From Meiothermus sp. (GTDB lineage: Bacteria; Deinococcota; Deinococci; Deinococcales; Thermaceae), in NCBI RefSeq assembly GCF_026004115.1, contig NZ_BPIM01000001.1, positions 2,026,501-2,090,500 on the forward strand: 64,000 nt of DNA, written 5' to 3'. The notes under the pieces are model-generated. The model was not told the origin of the DNA. It saw only the letters and a program-made list of their open reading frames with translations, and ran no database searches. The position numbers and the translations under genes were made by a program. Below are positions 35,826 through 44,673 of this stretch, piece after piece. Each line of letters starts with the position of its first letter. The first letter of the stretch is position 1.

Positions 35826-36238
35826 CCTTCCCCCTGAAGGTACTTCTCTATCAGGGTGCGGGTGATGTTGTTCAGGGGGTACCCCAGGGCTTCTTTTGGG
35901 ATCACCCAGGCCCACTCGAGGATTTCCTCATTGGGTTTTATGGCCTCAACAAGGCTTTCGGCGAAATAGTTGATGAACAAAAAGTGCATGGGCTTGTAAA
36001 ACTGCGGGTCGAACACCCCTTCCAGCAACAAGGCGTAGCGGATGCGGGTAAGCTCGAGGCCCACCTCCTCGCGAAACTCCCGTTGCAAGCGGCTGTTTCC
36101 ATCGGCTCTCCCCACTCAATCTTGCCCCCCGGTACCCCCCACAAACCCTGCCACTTGGGGGTCTTGACGATCAAGCACCCGGCCCGAAGGCCCCTTGACC
36201 AGGGCCCCAACGGTGGGAATGGGGTATCTGGGCTCCAT
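35822..36238 (-). pseudogene. Nudix hydrolase with two compensating frameshifts
   Basis: Read across two shifts, the product is MEPRYPIPTVGALVKG..., LIVKTPKWQGLWGVPGGK, IEWGEPMETAALQREFREEVG and a normal C-terminus (138 codons), including a full Nudix box GX5EX7REXXEEXG. One base is extra near 36168 (CTTGATC for CTGATC) and one is missing near 36087 (GCTTGC for GCTTTGC). Without correction translation stops shortly after the first shift. The ATG at 36238 has GGAGG upstream. In this context it could have removed pyrophosphate from dihydroneopterin triphosphate. A sequencing error is possible. Confidence 0.75.
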
Positions 36239-36333
36239 ACAGCGACCTCCAGGCTACGCGGGCATGCACAAAGAAAAGGTGCTGAAGGTTAACATAGGCC
36301 AAAGGCCAGGGATCGGGAGACCTCGAGCCCAGT

Positions 36334-37053
36334 CTAATTCTGCAACTCCTTGTAGACCGCATAGACCCGCCCGCCTTTGGGATAGGCCTCGAGGGTGTAC
36401 AGCACGGCGTGGTTGGGGAGGGCGGCTTTGGTTTTTTGCGGCAGGCCGGTCTCGAAGGCTATTACCAGGGGGTCGTTGCGGCGAAAACCGGCGCCCCGGC
36501 TTAGTCGGCCCTGGATGCGGGGGTGCTTGGCGCTGAAATAGACCCGCAGCGGCTTGCTGCCGGCCATTAATACGATGGAAGGGGTGGGGCCGCGTTCAGC
36601 CAGCGCGATGATGACCACCTCTTCCGAGACCTGGTGTAACTCGGCCAGTTCGGGTATAAGCTGGGGGCTCTGGCCCTTTTTGGCCAGGGCTGCGTCCACC
36701 ACCTCGCCGGGCAGGAGCATCTCGGCGGCCCCCAGGTTGCACAGGGCCTCGAGCTCCTTTTCCAGCTCTTGGCCCTCGTAGGCCTCGTGCAGGTCGGAGA
36801 GCAGGTCGTCGTCCTGCTGGATCAGCACGTGCATCACCTCGTGGGCCAGGGTAAAGCGCTGGCGTTTGGGCGGGGAGTCCTGATCAACCAAAATATGATT
36901 TTGTTCCGGCACCAGCGCCCCAAACTTGCCCTCCGGCAGCTTGCTATAAGAAAGGCTTGCCCCAATGCCCCCGGCCAGCCGTTCGGGCGTGAGGGGGGCA
37001 TGGGCCTTGCGGTAGCCCTGGGCCAGTGCGATTACCTTGGGTCTTAGATTCAT
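36334..37053 (-). CDS. irrE: IrrE/ImmA-type metallopeptidase (probable DdrO protease)
   Basis: 239 residues. The zinc site HEVMH is at residues 71-75 and a third ligand is likely Glu111 (CNLGAAEMLLPG), as in COG2856 peptidases. The C-terminal ~90 residues (PSIVLMAGSKPLRVYFS, then LYTLEAYPKGGRVYAVYKE) look like the GAF-like domain of Deinococcus IrrE (PprI), which cleaves the repressor DdrO after DNA damage. A DdrO homologue with the cleavage site is encoded 0.6 kb away. The ATG at 37053 has AAGGA just before it. It is probably co-transcribed with the GyrI-like gene 14 bases upstream. Confidence 0.8.
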   Translation of the reverse strand: MNLRPKVIALAQGYRKAHAPLTPERLAGGIGASLSYSKLPEGKFGALVPEQNHILVDQDSPPKRQRFTLAHEVMHVLIQQDDDLLSDLHEAYEGQELEKELEALCNLGAAEMLLPGEVVDAALAKKGQSPQLIPELAELHQVSEEVVIIALAERGPTPSIVLMAGSKPLRVYFSAKHPRIQGRLSRGAGFRRNDPLVIAFETGLPQKTKAALPNHAVLYTLEAYPKGGRVYAVYKELQN

Positions 37054-37067
37054 AATCCTTGGCAAAG

Positions 37068-37541
37068 CTATCTAATGGCCACAAAAATCGAGACCCGCTG
37101 GCTGTTTTCGTACACCTCGTAATCGAAGGTGTAGGCCCTCTGGGGTGCGCCGGACTGAGCAAAATAGGCCCGGATGTGTTGCCAGGTCTGTGCGACTCGG
37201 GCTGGACTGGCGCCTGGCGCAGTAAACATCAAATACCAGCCCCCCGGCACATTTAGCCCGCTCAGGCCGGGTGGAACGTCATCTTGTCCCATCACCTGGT
37301 AGCCCAGCAGCACGGAGAATGAACCCGCTGGGGCGTAGTTATAGTAAACCCCAAAGGGCTTACCCTTGGCCAGGCGCTTGGGTATCAGCAGCTCGAGCTC
37401 GCCGCGCTCGATTTTTTCCCACAGGGCCGGGATTTTAGCAGTCTGGGGGTTTTGCTCCAGGGCCAGGCTGGTGCGAACCTCGTAGCCCGCAACAAAAAAA
37501 CCAGACTCGCGGGTACGAACGGGCTTGTCCATAGCCATCAT
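37068..37541 (-). CDS. GyrI-like effector-binding domain protein
   Basis: 157 residues. VAGYEVRTSLALEQNPQTAKIPALWEKIERGELELLIPKR, then FGVYYNYAP and the ending RAYTFDYEVYENSQRVSIFVAIR match the GyrI-like/AraC effector-binding fold, which binds small molecules and in E. coli inhibits gyrase. Its location in front of irrE, with gyrA carrying an RDRM-like site, is suggestive but not proof of a gyrase link. The start is uncertain among ATG 37541, 37538 and 37532. A CTGAGGACATGG 12-mer is repeated in tandem just upstream (about 37546-37569). Confidence 0.7.
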   Translation of the reverse strand: MMAMDKPVRTRESGFFVAGYEVRTSLALEQNPQTAKIPALWEKIERGELELLIPKRLAKGKPFGVYYNYAPAGSFSVLLGYQVMGQDDVPPGLSGLNVPGGWYLMFTAPGASPARVAQTWQHIRAYFAQSGAPQRAYTFDYEVYENSQRVSIFVAIR

Positions 37542-37618
37542 CTTACTGAGGACATGGCTGAGGACATGGCACTCAGCAGCGCTTATCCCTGGCAAACTTG
37601 ACCATGGACGGTTCGAGA

Positions 37619-37655
37619 AAAAGCCTATGGCATGTTGGTATGCCATAGGCTTTTG
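37619..37655 (-). terminator. Intrinsic terminator after ddrO (can act both ways)
   Basis: AAAAGCCTATGGCAT and ATGCCATAGGCTTTT form a perfect stem around a short loop with A and T tracts on the two sides. It separates ddrO from the GyrI-like/irrE pair. Confidence 0.85.
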
Positions 37656-37670
37656 GCTTTTAGCTCCCGG

Positions 37671-38063
37671 CTACCCTTCCAGCACCCGCTTCAGATGCAG
37701 GAAGATTTCGTACCAGTCGCGCTTCGACTCCGGGCGCTTGCCGCGCAGCTCGATGCGAGCCAGGGTGCGCTGCCACTCTGGGGTGATCTCGGCCCCCAGG
37801 GTGGGGTCGGCAATCAGCTCGGCCAGGCCCCTGGGCAGCGAGGCTTCGGTACGCTCACCGTAGAAGTCCACTGGTGCCAGCAGATCGTTAACCGTTACGT
37901 TGTAGGAGCCGGCCAGGGTTTGCAGGGTGTCGAGGGAGGGGTTGGTGCGGCCCCGCTCGAGGTCGGACAAATAGGGCACGGAAAGCCCACTCTTCTCGGA
38001 CAAATCCTTTAGGCGCCAGCCCTGCTGGGTGCGCAGTTCGCGAAGACGTTCGGCTAATGTCAT
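37671..38063 (-). CDS. ddrO: DdrO-like XRE family repressor
   Basis: 130 residues. An XRE helix-turn-helix ([21 protein letters not shown] at 18-38, followed by [14 protein letters not shown]) is followed by a DdrO-type C-terminal dimer domain ending [20 protein letters not shown] and [14 protein letters not shown]. Deinococcus DdrO represses DNA-repair genes through the 17-bp RDRM and is cleaved by IrrE; I recall the cut between Leu106 and Arg107, and exactly these residues occur here at 106-107. The ATG at 38063 has no ribosome site and a -10 box seven bases away, suggesting a leaderless mRNA. RDRM-like sites overlap its promoter, implying autoregulation. Confidence 0.88.
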   Translation of the reverse strand: MTLAERLRELRTQQGWRLKDLSEKSGLSVPYLSDLERGRTNPSLDTLQTLAGSYNVTVNDLLAPVDFYGERTEASLPRGLAELIADPTLGAEITPEWQRTLARIELRGKRPESKRDWYEIFLHLKRVLEG

Positions 38064-38065
38064 AG

Positions 38066-38082
38066 TTCTGACGTTAGCATAA
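38066..38082 (+). promoter_or_regulatory. RDRM-like operator over the ddrO -10 region
   Basis: TTCTGACGTTAGCATAA fits TTATG-N7-CATAA with one mismatch in the left arm. It covers the putative ddrO -10 (TAACGT on the minus strand, 38071-38076) and lies directly before the ddrO ATG. Confidence 0.5.
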
Positions 38083-38099
38083 AAACTTTCTACGGTCAA
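38071..38099 (-). promoter_or_regulatory. Putative ddrO promoter
   Basis: Minus-strand -35 TTGACC (38094-38099), 17 bases, and a weak -10 TAACGT (38071-38076), seven bases before the ATG. The -35 box lies inside a second RDRM-like site, as in gyrA. Confidence 0.45.
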
Positions 38100-38106
38100 G
38101 ACGTAA
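38090..38106 (-). promoter_or_regulatory. RDRM-like operator over the ddrO -35 box
   Basis: On the minus strand TTACGTCTTGACCGTAG, a 17-mer whose arms (TTACG and CGTAG) pair with one mismatch. Like the gyrA site it begins TTAYGT and contains TTGAC. Confidence 0.4.
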
Positions 38107-38140
38107 TGTCCTGGGGTAGGTGTTGCGTTATGCAGATAGA

Positions 38141-38157
38141 TTATGCTAATATCATAA
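38141..38157 (+). promoter_or_regulatory. Best RDRM match, between ddrO and the divergent gene
   Basis: TTATGCTAATATCATAA has both arms perfect for TTATG-N7-CATAA. It ends 14 bases before the ATG of the plus-strand gene at 38172 and 78 bases before ddrO, and overlaps any promoter of the former. Confidence 0.7.
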
Positions 38158-38171
38158 TGGGAGGCAGGCAT

Positions 38172-38468
38172 ATGAACATCAACGAAAATGTCTGGAGAAC
38201 CATTGGACGTGGCACCGCACATCCCAGTGAAGTGCTCAACACCCTCATCGAGCTTGACAACCGTAAGGGCCAGATTGGTTTGTGGGCCCTGGAAAACGAG
38301 CTGCGCGAAAAAATGCCCCTGCTTCGCCCCGTGGTTCAGCCGCTGGCCCAGGCCTGGCTCGAGGCCACCATCCTCTACCGCACCACCTACTACCCAGAAG
38401 ACCGTCTGTCCAGGTTGTTCCACCGCTTCACCCAGCCGGAACGTCCACATCTTCCGGTCGCAAGCTAG
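38172..38468 (+). CDS. Small protein of unknown function, candidate DdrO target
   Basis: 98 residues starting [20 protein letters not shown], mostly helical, with [29 protein letters not shown] and [26 protein letters not shown] precedes the ATG. There are no membrane segments or known catalytic motifs, and I recognise no family. The perfect RDRM just upstream and the divergent ddrO make it a candidate damage-response gene. The next gene (38521) follows after 52 bases on the same strand. Confidence 0.7.
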   Translation: MNINENVWRTIGRGTAHPSEVLNTLIELDNRKGQIGLWALENELREKMPLLRPVVQPLAQAWLEATILYRTTYYPEDRLSRLFHRFTQPERPHLPVAS

Positions 38469-38520
38469 CGCATGACTGTCTCTGGATGCTGGCCCCGCAT
38501 AGTGAGGGGTGGAGGTGGGT

Positions 38521-38901
38521 ATGTTTTCGACCCTATTTCTGGAAGTAGAGGCCCGGTATCGGCACCAGCGTTTGATCGAGGAAACCGTGGGGGTTGGCCC
38601 CACTGTTGCGAAAGTAGTTCAGGAGGCCCGCATGATGCAGCTCGCCCAGCAAGCCCAGGTTTCGGTTGTGGAAAATATGCGTCGGGTTTCGGCGTATGTG
38701 TTCGTTTCTTGTGCTCAGCCCAAACGCCTCGCGCACGCCCTGAGCCGCCTGCCTGGGGTGGTCAAGGCCGATGCCTTGCTGGGGGCCTCCGAGGCGGTGC
38801 TGGTGGTAGAGCAGCACAACTTTGAAGCGCTGCAATCCCTCCTGACCGAGGTACAGTCCACCCCTGGGGTCAAGAAGATTTCGGTGAAGCTGGCGGCCTG
38901 A
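38521..38901 (+). CDS. Protein with AsnC/Lrp-type ligand-binding (RAM-like) domain
   Basis: 126 residues. The N-terminal ~55 residues are helical and do not look like a winged helix. The C-terminal part, [67 protein letters not shown], has the beta-alpha-beta pattern of the Lrp/AsnC effector domain. GGAGGT sits before the ATG at 38521. It may share the transcript of the RDRM-linked gene upstream. Confidence 0.65.
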   Translation: MFSTLFLEVEARYRHQRLIEETVGVGPTVAKVVQEARMMQLAQQAQVSVVENMRRVSAYVFVSCAQPKRLAHALSRLPGVVKADALLGASEAVLVVEQHNFEALQSLLTEVQSTPGVKKISVKLAA

Positions 38902-38988
38902 AGCAGAGCGACATTTGCCCGCCTCGCCCCAACGCCCATAAACGTGTAATGTAAACTGAAACCGCTATACAGCAAAGGAGAATCTCAT

Positions 38989-39885
38989 ATGCCCAGTATT
39001 GTCCCCCACTTGTGGTTCGAGAAGGAAGCCAGGGAAGCTGCTGCCTTCTATTGCAGCGTATTTCCGGATTCTAAAATCACCAGCACCGTTGTTTTGCGCG
39101 ATACGCCCTCGGGCGACTGCGACCTGGTCTCGTTTGAGCTGGCGGGCCAGCCCTTCATGGCCATCAGTGCGGGGCCGTTGTTCAAGTTCAACCCCTCGGT
39201 CTCCTTTATCCTCAACTTTGACCCCACCCAGGGCCGCACCAGAGAAGACCTCCAGGCCCTATGGAACAGCCTTTTGTCCGGCGGTGAGGAGCTAATGCCG
39301 CTGGGTTCGTACCCTTTTGCGCCCCTTTTTGGTTACCTTCGAGACCGGTACGGGGTCTTTTGGCAGTTAATCCTTTCGGACAATATGGAACCCAGGCTGC
39401 CTTTTGTTATCCCGTCACTCTTATTTGTGGGGGATTTGCACGGCAAGGCCGAGGAAGCCCAGAACTTCTATTTGTCTATTTTCAAAGATGCCCGCAGTGG
39501 CGTGACCTTTCGCTACCCGGCCGGATCGGAACCCGAGCGAGAGGGTACGCTCATGTACAGCGATTTTATGCTGGAAGGCCAGTGGTTTTCGGTTTCGGAG
39601 AGTGCCCTCGAGCACGGTTTTAGCTTCAACGAAGCCATCTCGTTCATGGTGTATTGTGATACCCAGGAAGAGATCGACTATTACTGGTCCAAGCTCTCGG
39701 CAGTGCCCGAGGCCGAGCAGTGCGGCTGGCTCAAAGACAAATACGGCCTGAGCTGGCAGGTGGTGCCCCGGGCCATGGAGGCCATGCTGCATGACCCCGA
39801 CCCGGAGCGGGTACAGCGGGTCAACCAGGCGGTTCTCCAGATGAAAAAGCTCGAGCTTGCCGAACTGCAAAGGGCCTATGCCTGA
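38989..39885 (+). CDS. Two-domain VOC (PhnB/3-demethylubiquinone methyltransferase-like) protein
   Basis: 298 residues built of two related halves, each of the glyoxalase/VOC fold: PHLWFEKEAREAAAFYCSVFPDSKI...FILNFD near the start and PSLLFVGDLHGKAEEAQNFYLSIFKDARS...FMVYCDTQEEIDYYWSKLS in the second. Both end in a DRYGVFWQL or DKYGLSWQV motif typical of PhnB-like proteins. The substrate is unknown. AAGGAG precedes the ATG. It is followed by a small single-domain VOC gene. Confidence 0.8.
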   Translation: MPSIVPHLWFEKEAREAAAFYCSVFPDSKITSTVVLRDTPSGDCDLVSFELAGQPFMAISAGPLFKFNPSVSFILNFDPTQGRTREDLQALWNSLLSGGEELMPLGSYPFAPLFGYLRDRYGVFWQLILSDNMEPRLPFVIPSLLFVGDLHGKAEEAQNFYLSIFKDARSGVTFRYPAGSEPEREGTLMYSDFMLEGQWFSVSESALEHGFSFNEAISFMVYCDTQEEIDYYWSKLSAVPEAEQCGWLKDKYGLSWQVVPRAMEAMLHDPDPERVQRVNQAVLQMKKLELAELQRAYA

Positions 39886-39945
39886 TGGCTTGCAAGCCTG
39901 TAAACCCGGGCGGTAGAAGTGTTGCCCCTGGTCTTGAGGTGATGT

Positions 39946-40314
39946 ATGCAGGTGAAGACGCTGGCGATTATCCCGGTGGTTCCGAGCCGCGACATAGAAG
40001 AGTCCTTGCGTTTCTATCAGACCCATCTGGGCTTTGAAGACCCCTTTACCTGGGGGCAGCGGGTCGAGTACGGCGGGCTCAGCCGGGATGGGCTGCGGCT
40101 GCACTTCTACCTCGAGCCCAACCCGGAGGTGGGCCAGAACTATGCCTTCCGGCTCGAGGTAGACGAGGTAGATTTGCTCTATGTGCGCTGCGAAGCCGCG
40201 GGCATCGTGCACCCCAACGGCAAGCTGGAAAACAAGCCCTGGGCTACCCGCGAGTTTACGGTTCTGGATCCTTCCGGTGTGGCCATTCGGGTCTACCAGG
40301 AGCTCAAGGGATAA
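39946..40314 (+). CDS. VOC family protein (glyoxalase/bleomycin resistance-like)
   Basis: 122 residues with the paired beta-alpha-beta-beta-beta modules of this fold: TLAIIPVVPSRDIEESLRFYQTHLGFE at the start and REFTVLDPSGVAIRVYQE at the end. Such proteins bind or modify small toxic compounds. Its stop overlaps the stop of the nitroreductase gene on the other strand by 11 bases. Confidence 0.8.
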   Translation: MQVKTLAIIPVVPSRDIEESLRFYQTHLGFEDPFTWGQRVEYGGLSRDGLRLHFYLEPNPEVGQNYAFRLEVDEVDLLYVRCEAAGIVHPNGKLENKPWATREFTVLDPSGVAIRVYQELKG

Positions 40315-41257
40315 CCCGCTCTTTGGGCGCTTGCAGGAGAGCTTGGCCCAGGGCCTCGCCAGGAGGGCCGTCGCCCCGGTAGGCCTCGGGTTCTTTCTCG
40401 ACCCAGACGTAGCCCTTGCTGTGAAATTGCAGGCTGCGGAAACCCTTGGCAAAAGCCACCTCGATGAGCTGACCTAACGAGCCGGCCTCGATTTCCTTTT
40501 CTTCTAGCTTTTCCAGCAGTTCCGGGGGTAGGTCGGGCTCGAAGCCTTGCCGGGCGGTGAGCACCTGATAGGCTGACTCTCGCGCTTCCATGGTGCCGCC
40601 CTGGGCAAAGTAGCGCTCCAGCACCCGGTACCAGTCGCCGTTACGGGTGATGGGGGCCATGGCGGTATAGGCTTGCTCGAGTGCCTCTGGACTGTAATCG
40701 TGGTACTGGTTCTCGTGCACCACCAGGGCTCGAGGCAGCCGAGGACGCGGGCTGGGGCTTTCGTCTGGCACCCCAACGCACAGACCGGCTACCGGTATCA
40801 CCCCCTGCGGCAGCTGGCAGAGCCGGACAATCTCCCGAATGCCGTTCAGCACCCCTCCAATCCATACAATGCCGTAGCCCAGGCTCTCGGCCATGGTGGC
40901 CAGGGCGCTTCCGGCCAGCACCGCATCGGTAATGGCAAAGTGCAGGGCGGTGCGGGGCCAGCGCCCAAAGGTGCCCCCCCGGTGCTCGAGCAACCGCCGC
41001 AGCCGGTAAACGTCGGCCAGAATCAGGAAGAATTCGGCACAGGTCTCGATGTGGGGGTTCTGGCCGGAGTGGCTCGAGATTTCCTTTCTGAGTGCCGGGT
41101 TGCTGATGCGCAGCAGGCTGTACATCTGCGCGGTGGCGTCGGTGGGGGCCCGCTGGGCGGCAAAAAGAATCTTGTCCAGGTCGCCTTCCCGCAGGGGTTC
41201 AGGCTTGAACTTGCGCACGCTGGCGCGGCGTTGGTAAAGCGTGTAGAGCTCGCTCAC
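40304..41257 (-). CDS. Nitroreductase family protein
   Basis: 317 residues. RRASVRKFKPEPLREGDLDKILFAAQRAPTDATAQ is the FMN-binding start of NfsA/FRP-like nitroreductases, and ESLGYGIVWIGGVLNGIREIVRLCQLPQGVIPVAGLCVGVPDE is the second FMN region. The extra ~70 C-terminal residues are not typical. It would reduce nitro compounds or quinones with NAD(P)H. It converges with the small VOC gene. Confidence 0.82.
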   Translation of the reverse strand: MSELYTLYQRRASVRKFKPEPLREGDLDKILFAAQRAPTDATAQMYSLLRISNPALRKEISSHSGQNPHIETCAEFFLILADVYRLRRLLEHRGGTFGRWPRTALHFAITDAVLAGSALATMAESLGYGIVWIGGVLNGIREIVRLCQLPQGVIPVAGLCVGVPDESPSPRPRLPRALVVHENQYHDYSPEALEQAYTAMAPITRNGDWYRVLERYFAQGGTMEARESAYQVLTARQGFEPDLPPELLEKLEEKEIEAGSLGQLIEVAFAKGFRSLQFHSKGYVWVEKEPEAYRGDGPPGEALGQALLQAPKERVIP

Positions 41258-41316
41258 GGGCGTAGCCTATCGCTATACTGCCCGTCCGAGTGTGGCGCTG
41301 GTTGTAGAGCCCGGCT

Positions 41317-41435
41317 GGTGCACGGGTCACTTGTTTTGCGGCATGTTTTGAAGCACGTTGATTGCCCAAAATTGCGATTTGCGGCTCATTTGGAGGGATC
41401 GAAGTGTATATCGATTTCCTGGTTACCAGACCACT
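41317..41435 (+). repeat. Family B repeat
   Basis: A full copy from GTGCACGGGTCACTTG to GGTTACCAGACCACT with the GTTTTGAAGCACGTTGATTG core. It is followed directly by a family A copy. Confidence 0.7.
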
Positions 41436-41437
41436 AA

Positions 41438-41579
41438 TACCAGATTCGGTTAGTTCATCACTGTTTAGTGACGAACTAAGTTTAGTGACGAACTAACCCG
41501 ACTGAAAGGAGTGCTCTAGGATTCAAAAAGATAGCCTCTGGATTTTTTTGTTTGAATGACTATCTTTTTGAATCGGGTA
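41438..41579 (-). repeat. Family A MITE-like repeat without module, internal duplication
   Basis: 142 bp from TACCAGATTC to GAATCGGGTA, reverse orientation, flanked by TAA on both sides (41435-41437 and 41580-41582). A TTTAGTGACGAACTAA segment is duplicated inside. Its end plus the flank forms TATAAT. Confidence 0.85.
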
Positions 41580-41697
41580 TAATACAGCGTCATAGAGATG
41601 GCTATATCTGGGGATTTGCCCTTCCATGGCAACCCCACCCTTGCCCTCCCCTGCCAGGGGAGGGTAGGCAGTGTATGGGGGTCTATACGACGCTGCA

Positions 41698-42156
41698 CTA
41701 ACGGAGTTTCTTTTCCATACAGATGCTCAGCGGGTCTTCGAAGTAAGGGCCAAACGGCGGGATGCGCTGGAAGCCAAAGCCCTGATACAAGCCGATGGCC
41801 TCTTTTTGGTGTACGCCCGTCTCGAGGCGGAGTAACCGAATGCCTCGCTCGGAAGCGTAGGTTTCTAGATGGGCCAGCAATTGCTTTCCCACACCCCGCC
41901 CACGAAACGCAGGCCGCACGTACATGCGCTTGAGTTCGGCGTATTCGCTGCCAACAATCTGCACCCCGCCGCAGCCCACCGGCTGCTTGTCCAGGTACAC
42001 CACGAAGAAGGCGACCCCCTGCTGGATCAGCTTTTCCACGCTGTAGCCGTGGCGGCTCTTGGGGGGGTAGTGGGCGTTCAGTATCGCATCGAGCTCGGCA
42101 ATCAACGCTCGAGCCACAGCGCTGTCGGGCTGCTCGGGTTGAATATGTACCCGCAT
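41698..42156 (-). CDS. GNAT family N-acetyltransferase
   Basis: 152 residues. The acetyl-CoA loop RMYVRPAFRGRGVGKQLLAHLE (about 91-112) and the ending LYQGFGFQRIPPFGPYFEDPLSICMEKKL are characteristic. The substrate is unknown. It starts 3 bases after the pgk stop and probably lies on the gap-pgk transcript. Confidence 0.85.
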   Translation of the reverse strand: MRVHIQPEQPDSAVARALIAELDAILNAHYPPKSRHGYSVEKLIQQGVAFFVVYLDKQPVGCGGVQIVGSEYAELKRMYVRPAFRGRGVGKQLLAHLETYASERGIRLLRLETGVHQKEAIGLYQGFGFQRIPPFGPYFEDPLSICMEKKLR

Positions 42157-42159
42157 GCT

Positions 42160-43347
42160 TTAGCTTAGCGCTTCGATGCCGGGCAGGGTGCCGAGCTCGA
42201 GGAGCTCCAGGCTGGCCCCCCCGCCGGTGGAGACATGGCTAAACTTATCGGCCATGCCCAGCTTGTTGGCTGCTGCTACCGAGTCACCCCCGCCGATTAC
42301 CGTAAAGGCGCCCTCCAGCTTGGCAATGGCCTCGCCCACCGCCAGGGTGCCTTTGGCAAAGTCGTCTATCTCGAAGACCCCCATAGGCCCATTCCATAGC
42401 ACCGTCTTGGCCCCCTGCAGGGCCTCGGCAAAGGTACGGGCGCTCTCGGGCCCAATGTCCAGGCCCATCCAGCCTTCCTCAATAGCGTTGGCGGGCATAA
42501 TCCGGGTGGGGGTTCCGGCCTCGATTTTCTGGGCCGCCACCACATCACTGGGCAGCAGCAGCTTGACCCCCAGACTGGCGGCTTTTTTGAGCAGGCCCTG
42601 GGCCAGGTCTAGCTTATCGTCCTCCACCAGGCTCTTGCCCACCTGTCCCCCCTGGGCCTTGAGGAAGGTAAAGGCCATCGCGCCGCCAATCACCATGCCG
42701 GTTACTCTGGGCAACAGATTCTCGATCACCCCGATCTTGTCCGAGACCTTGGCCCCGCCCAGCACCACCCAGTAGGGCTTCTCGGGGTTGTGGAGCACCT
42801 TACCGATGCTCTCGACCTCCTTTTCCATCAGGAAGCCTGCATAGCTCGGCAGGAACCGCGCCACACCCGTAACCGAAGCGTGCGCTCGGTGGGCCGAACC
42901 AAACGCATCCAGCACAAAGGCATCGGCCAGGCGGGCGAAATTTTTCGCCAGGGCTTCGTCGTTCTTTTCCTCGCCGGGCTCAAAGCGCACATTATCCAGC
43001 AAAATCACCGAGCCAGCGGGGGCAGCCTTCACGCGCCCCAGGGTGGTCTCGCTGGCCGGGGTGAGTTCGGGCGAGCCCCCAATGAAAATCACCGGCCTGC
43101 CCAGGTGTTTTTCCAGCACCGGAGCCACCGGGGCCAGGCTGCTGGTCTCCTCAAAGCCGCCCTTGGGGCGCCCCAGGTGCGAGATCAAAACAAGGGTTGC
43201 ACCCCGCTCCAACAGATGTTTGAGGGTCGGAATGGCCGCTGCAACTCGGGTCTCGTCCTTGACCTTGCCCTCCTTGATGGGCACGTTGAAATCCACCCGC
43301 ACCAGCACCCGCTTACCGGCCGCGTCGAAGTCTTTGAGGGTACGCAT
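42160..43347 (-). CDS. pgk: Phosphoglycerate kinase
   Basis: 395 residues. It transfers phosphate from 1,3-bisphosphoglycerate to ADP in glycolysis. [19 protein letters not shown] at the start, [24 protein letters not shown] and the C-terminal [17 protein letters not shown]...[15 protein letters not shown] are all family signatures. A GGAGGT precedes the ATG. It lies 72 bases downstream of gap, the common order in this phylum. Confidence 0.97.
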   Translation of the reverse strand: MRTLKDFDAAGKRVLVRVDFNVPIKEGKVKDETRVAAAIPTLKHLLERGATLVLISHLGRPKGGFEETSSLAPVAPVLEKHLGRPVIFIGGSPELTPASETTLGRVKAAPAGSVILLDNVRFEPGEEKNDEALAKNFARLADAFVLDAFGSAHRAHASVTGVARFLPSYAGFLMEKEVESIGKVLHNPEKPYWVVLGGAKVSDKIGVIENLLPRVTGMVIGGAMAFTFLKAQGGQVGKSLVEDDKLDLAQGLLKKAASLGVKLLLPSDVVAAQKIEAGTPTRIMPANAIEEGWMGLDIGPESARTFAEALQGAKTVLWNGPMGVFEIDDFAKGTLAVGEAIAKLEGAFTVIGGGDSVAAANKLGMADKFSHVSTGGGASLELLELGTLPGIEALS

Positions 43348-43419
43348 ATTACCTCCAAGATTGAGCCGAAAGCCAAGGGCCTCGAGCCCAAAAAGCTCCA
43401 GGCTCTTTGCTCTTCGTGT

Positions 43420-44448
<1,029 letters not shown>

Positions 44449-44619
44449 TCAGCGTTCCGCAGGACACTATAACGCCTTCATTCTAAGACGCCCAGATACA
44501 GGAATACCCCTTTGAAATAAGTGATACTTCAGGTTTATCTACGGCGGTTTGTGGCTGAATACCCGTTAGGGTCATCTGCTGAGCCACCCCCACAGAAGTT
44601 CTTTGCATGAGAAGCCCAA

Positions 44620-44656
44620 ATACAAAAATACTCCGCCCGAACAACCTCAGGCGGAG
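44620..44656 (-). terminator. Intrinsic terminator of the sugar-binding protein gene
   Basis: On the minus strand CTCCGCC pairs with GGCGGAG and is followed by TATTTTTGTATTT, about 18 bases after the stop codon of the gene at 44674. Confidence 0.75.
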
Positions 44657-44673
44657 ACGGGTGCCCTGCGGGC

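Noticed and set aside
36154-36182. Programmed frameshifting in the Nudix gene
   Set aside because: There is no slippery heptamer or A/T run at either shift, and two opposite shifts would be needed.
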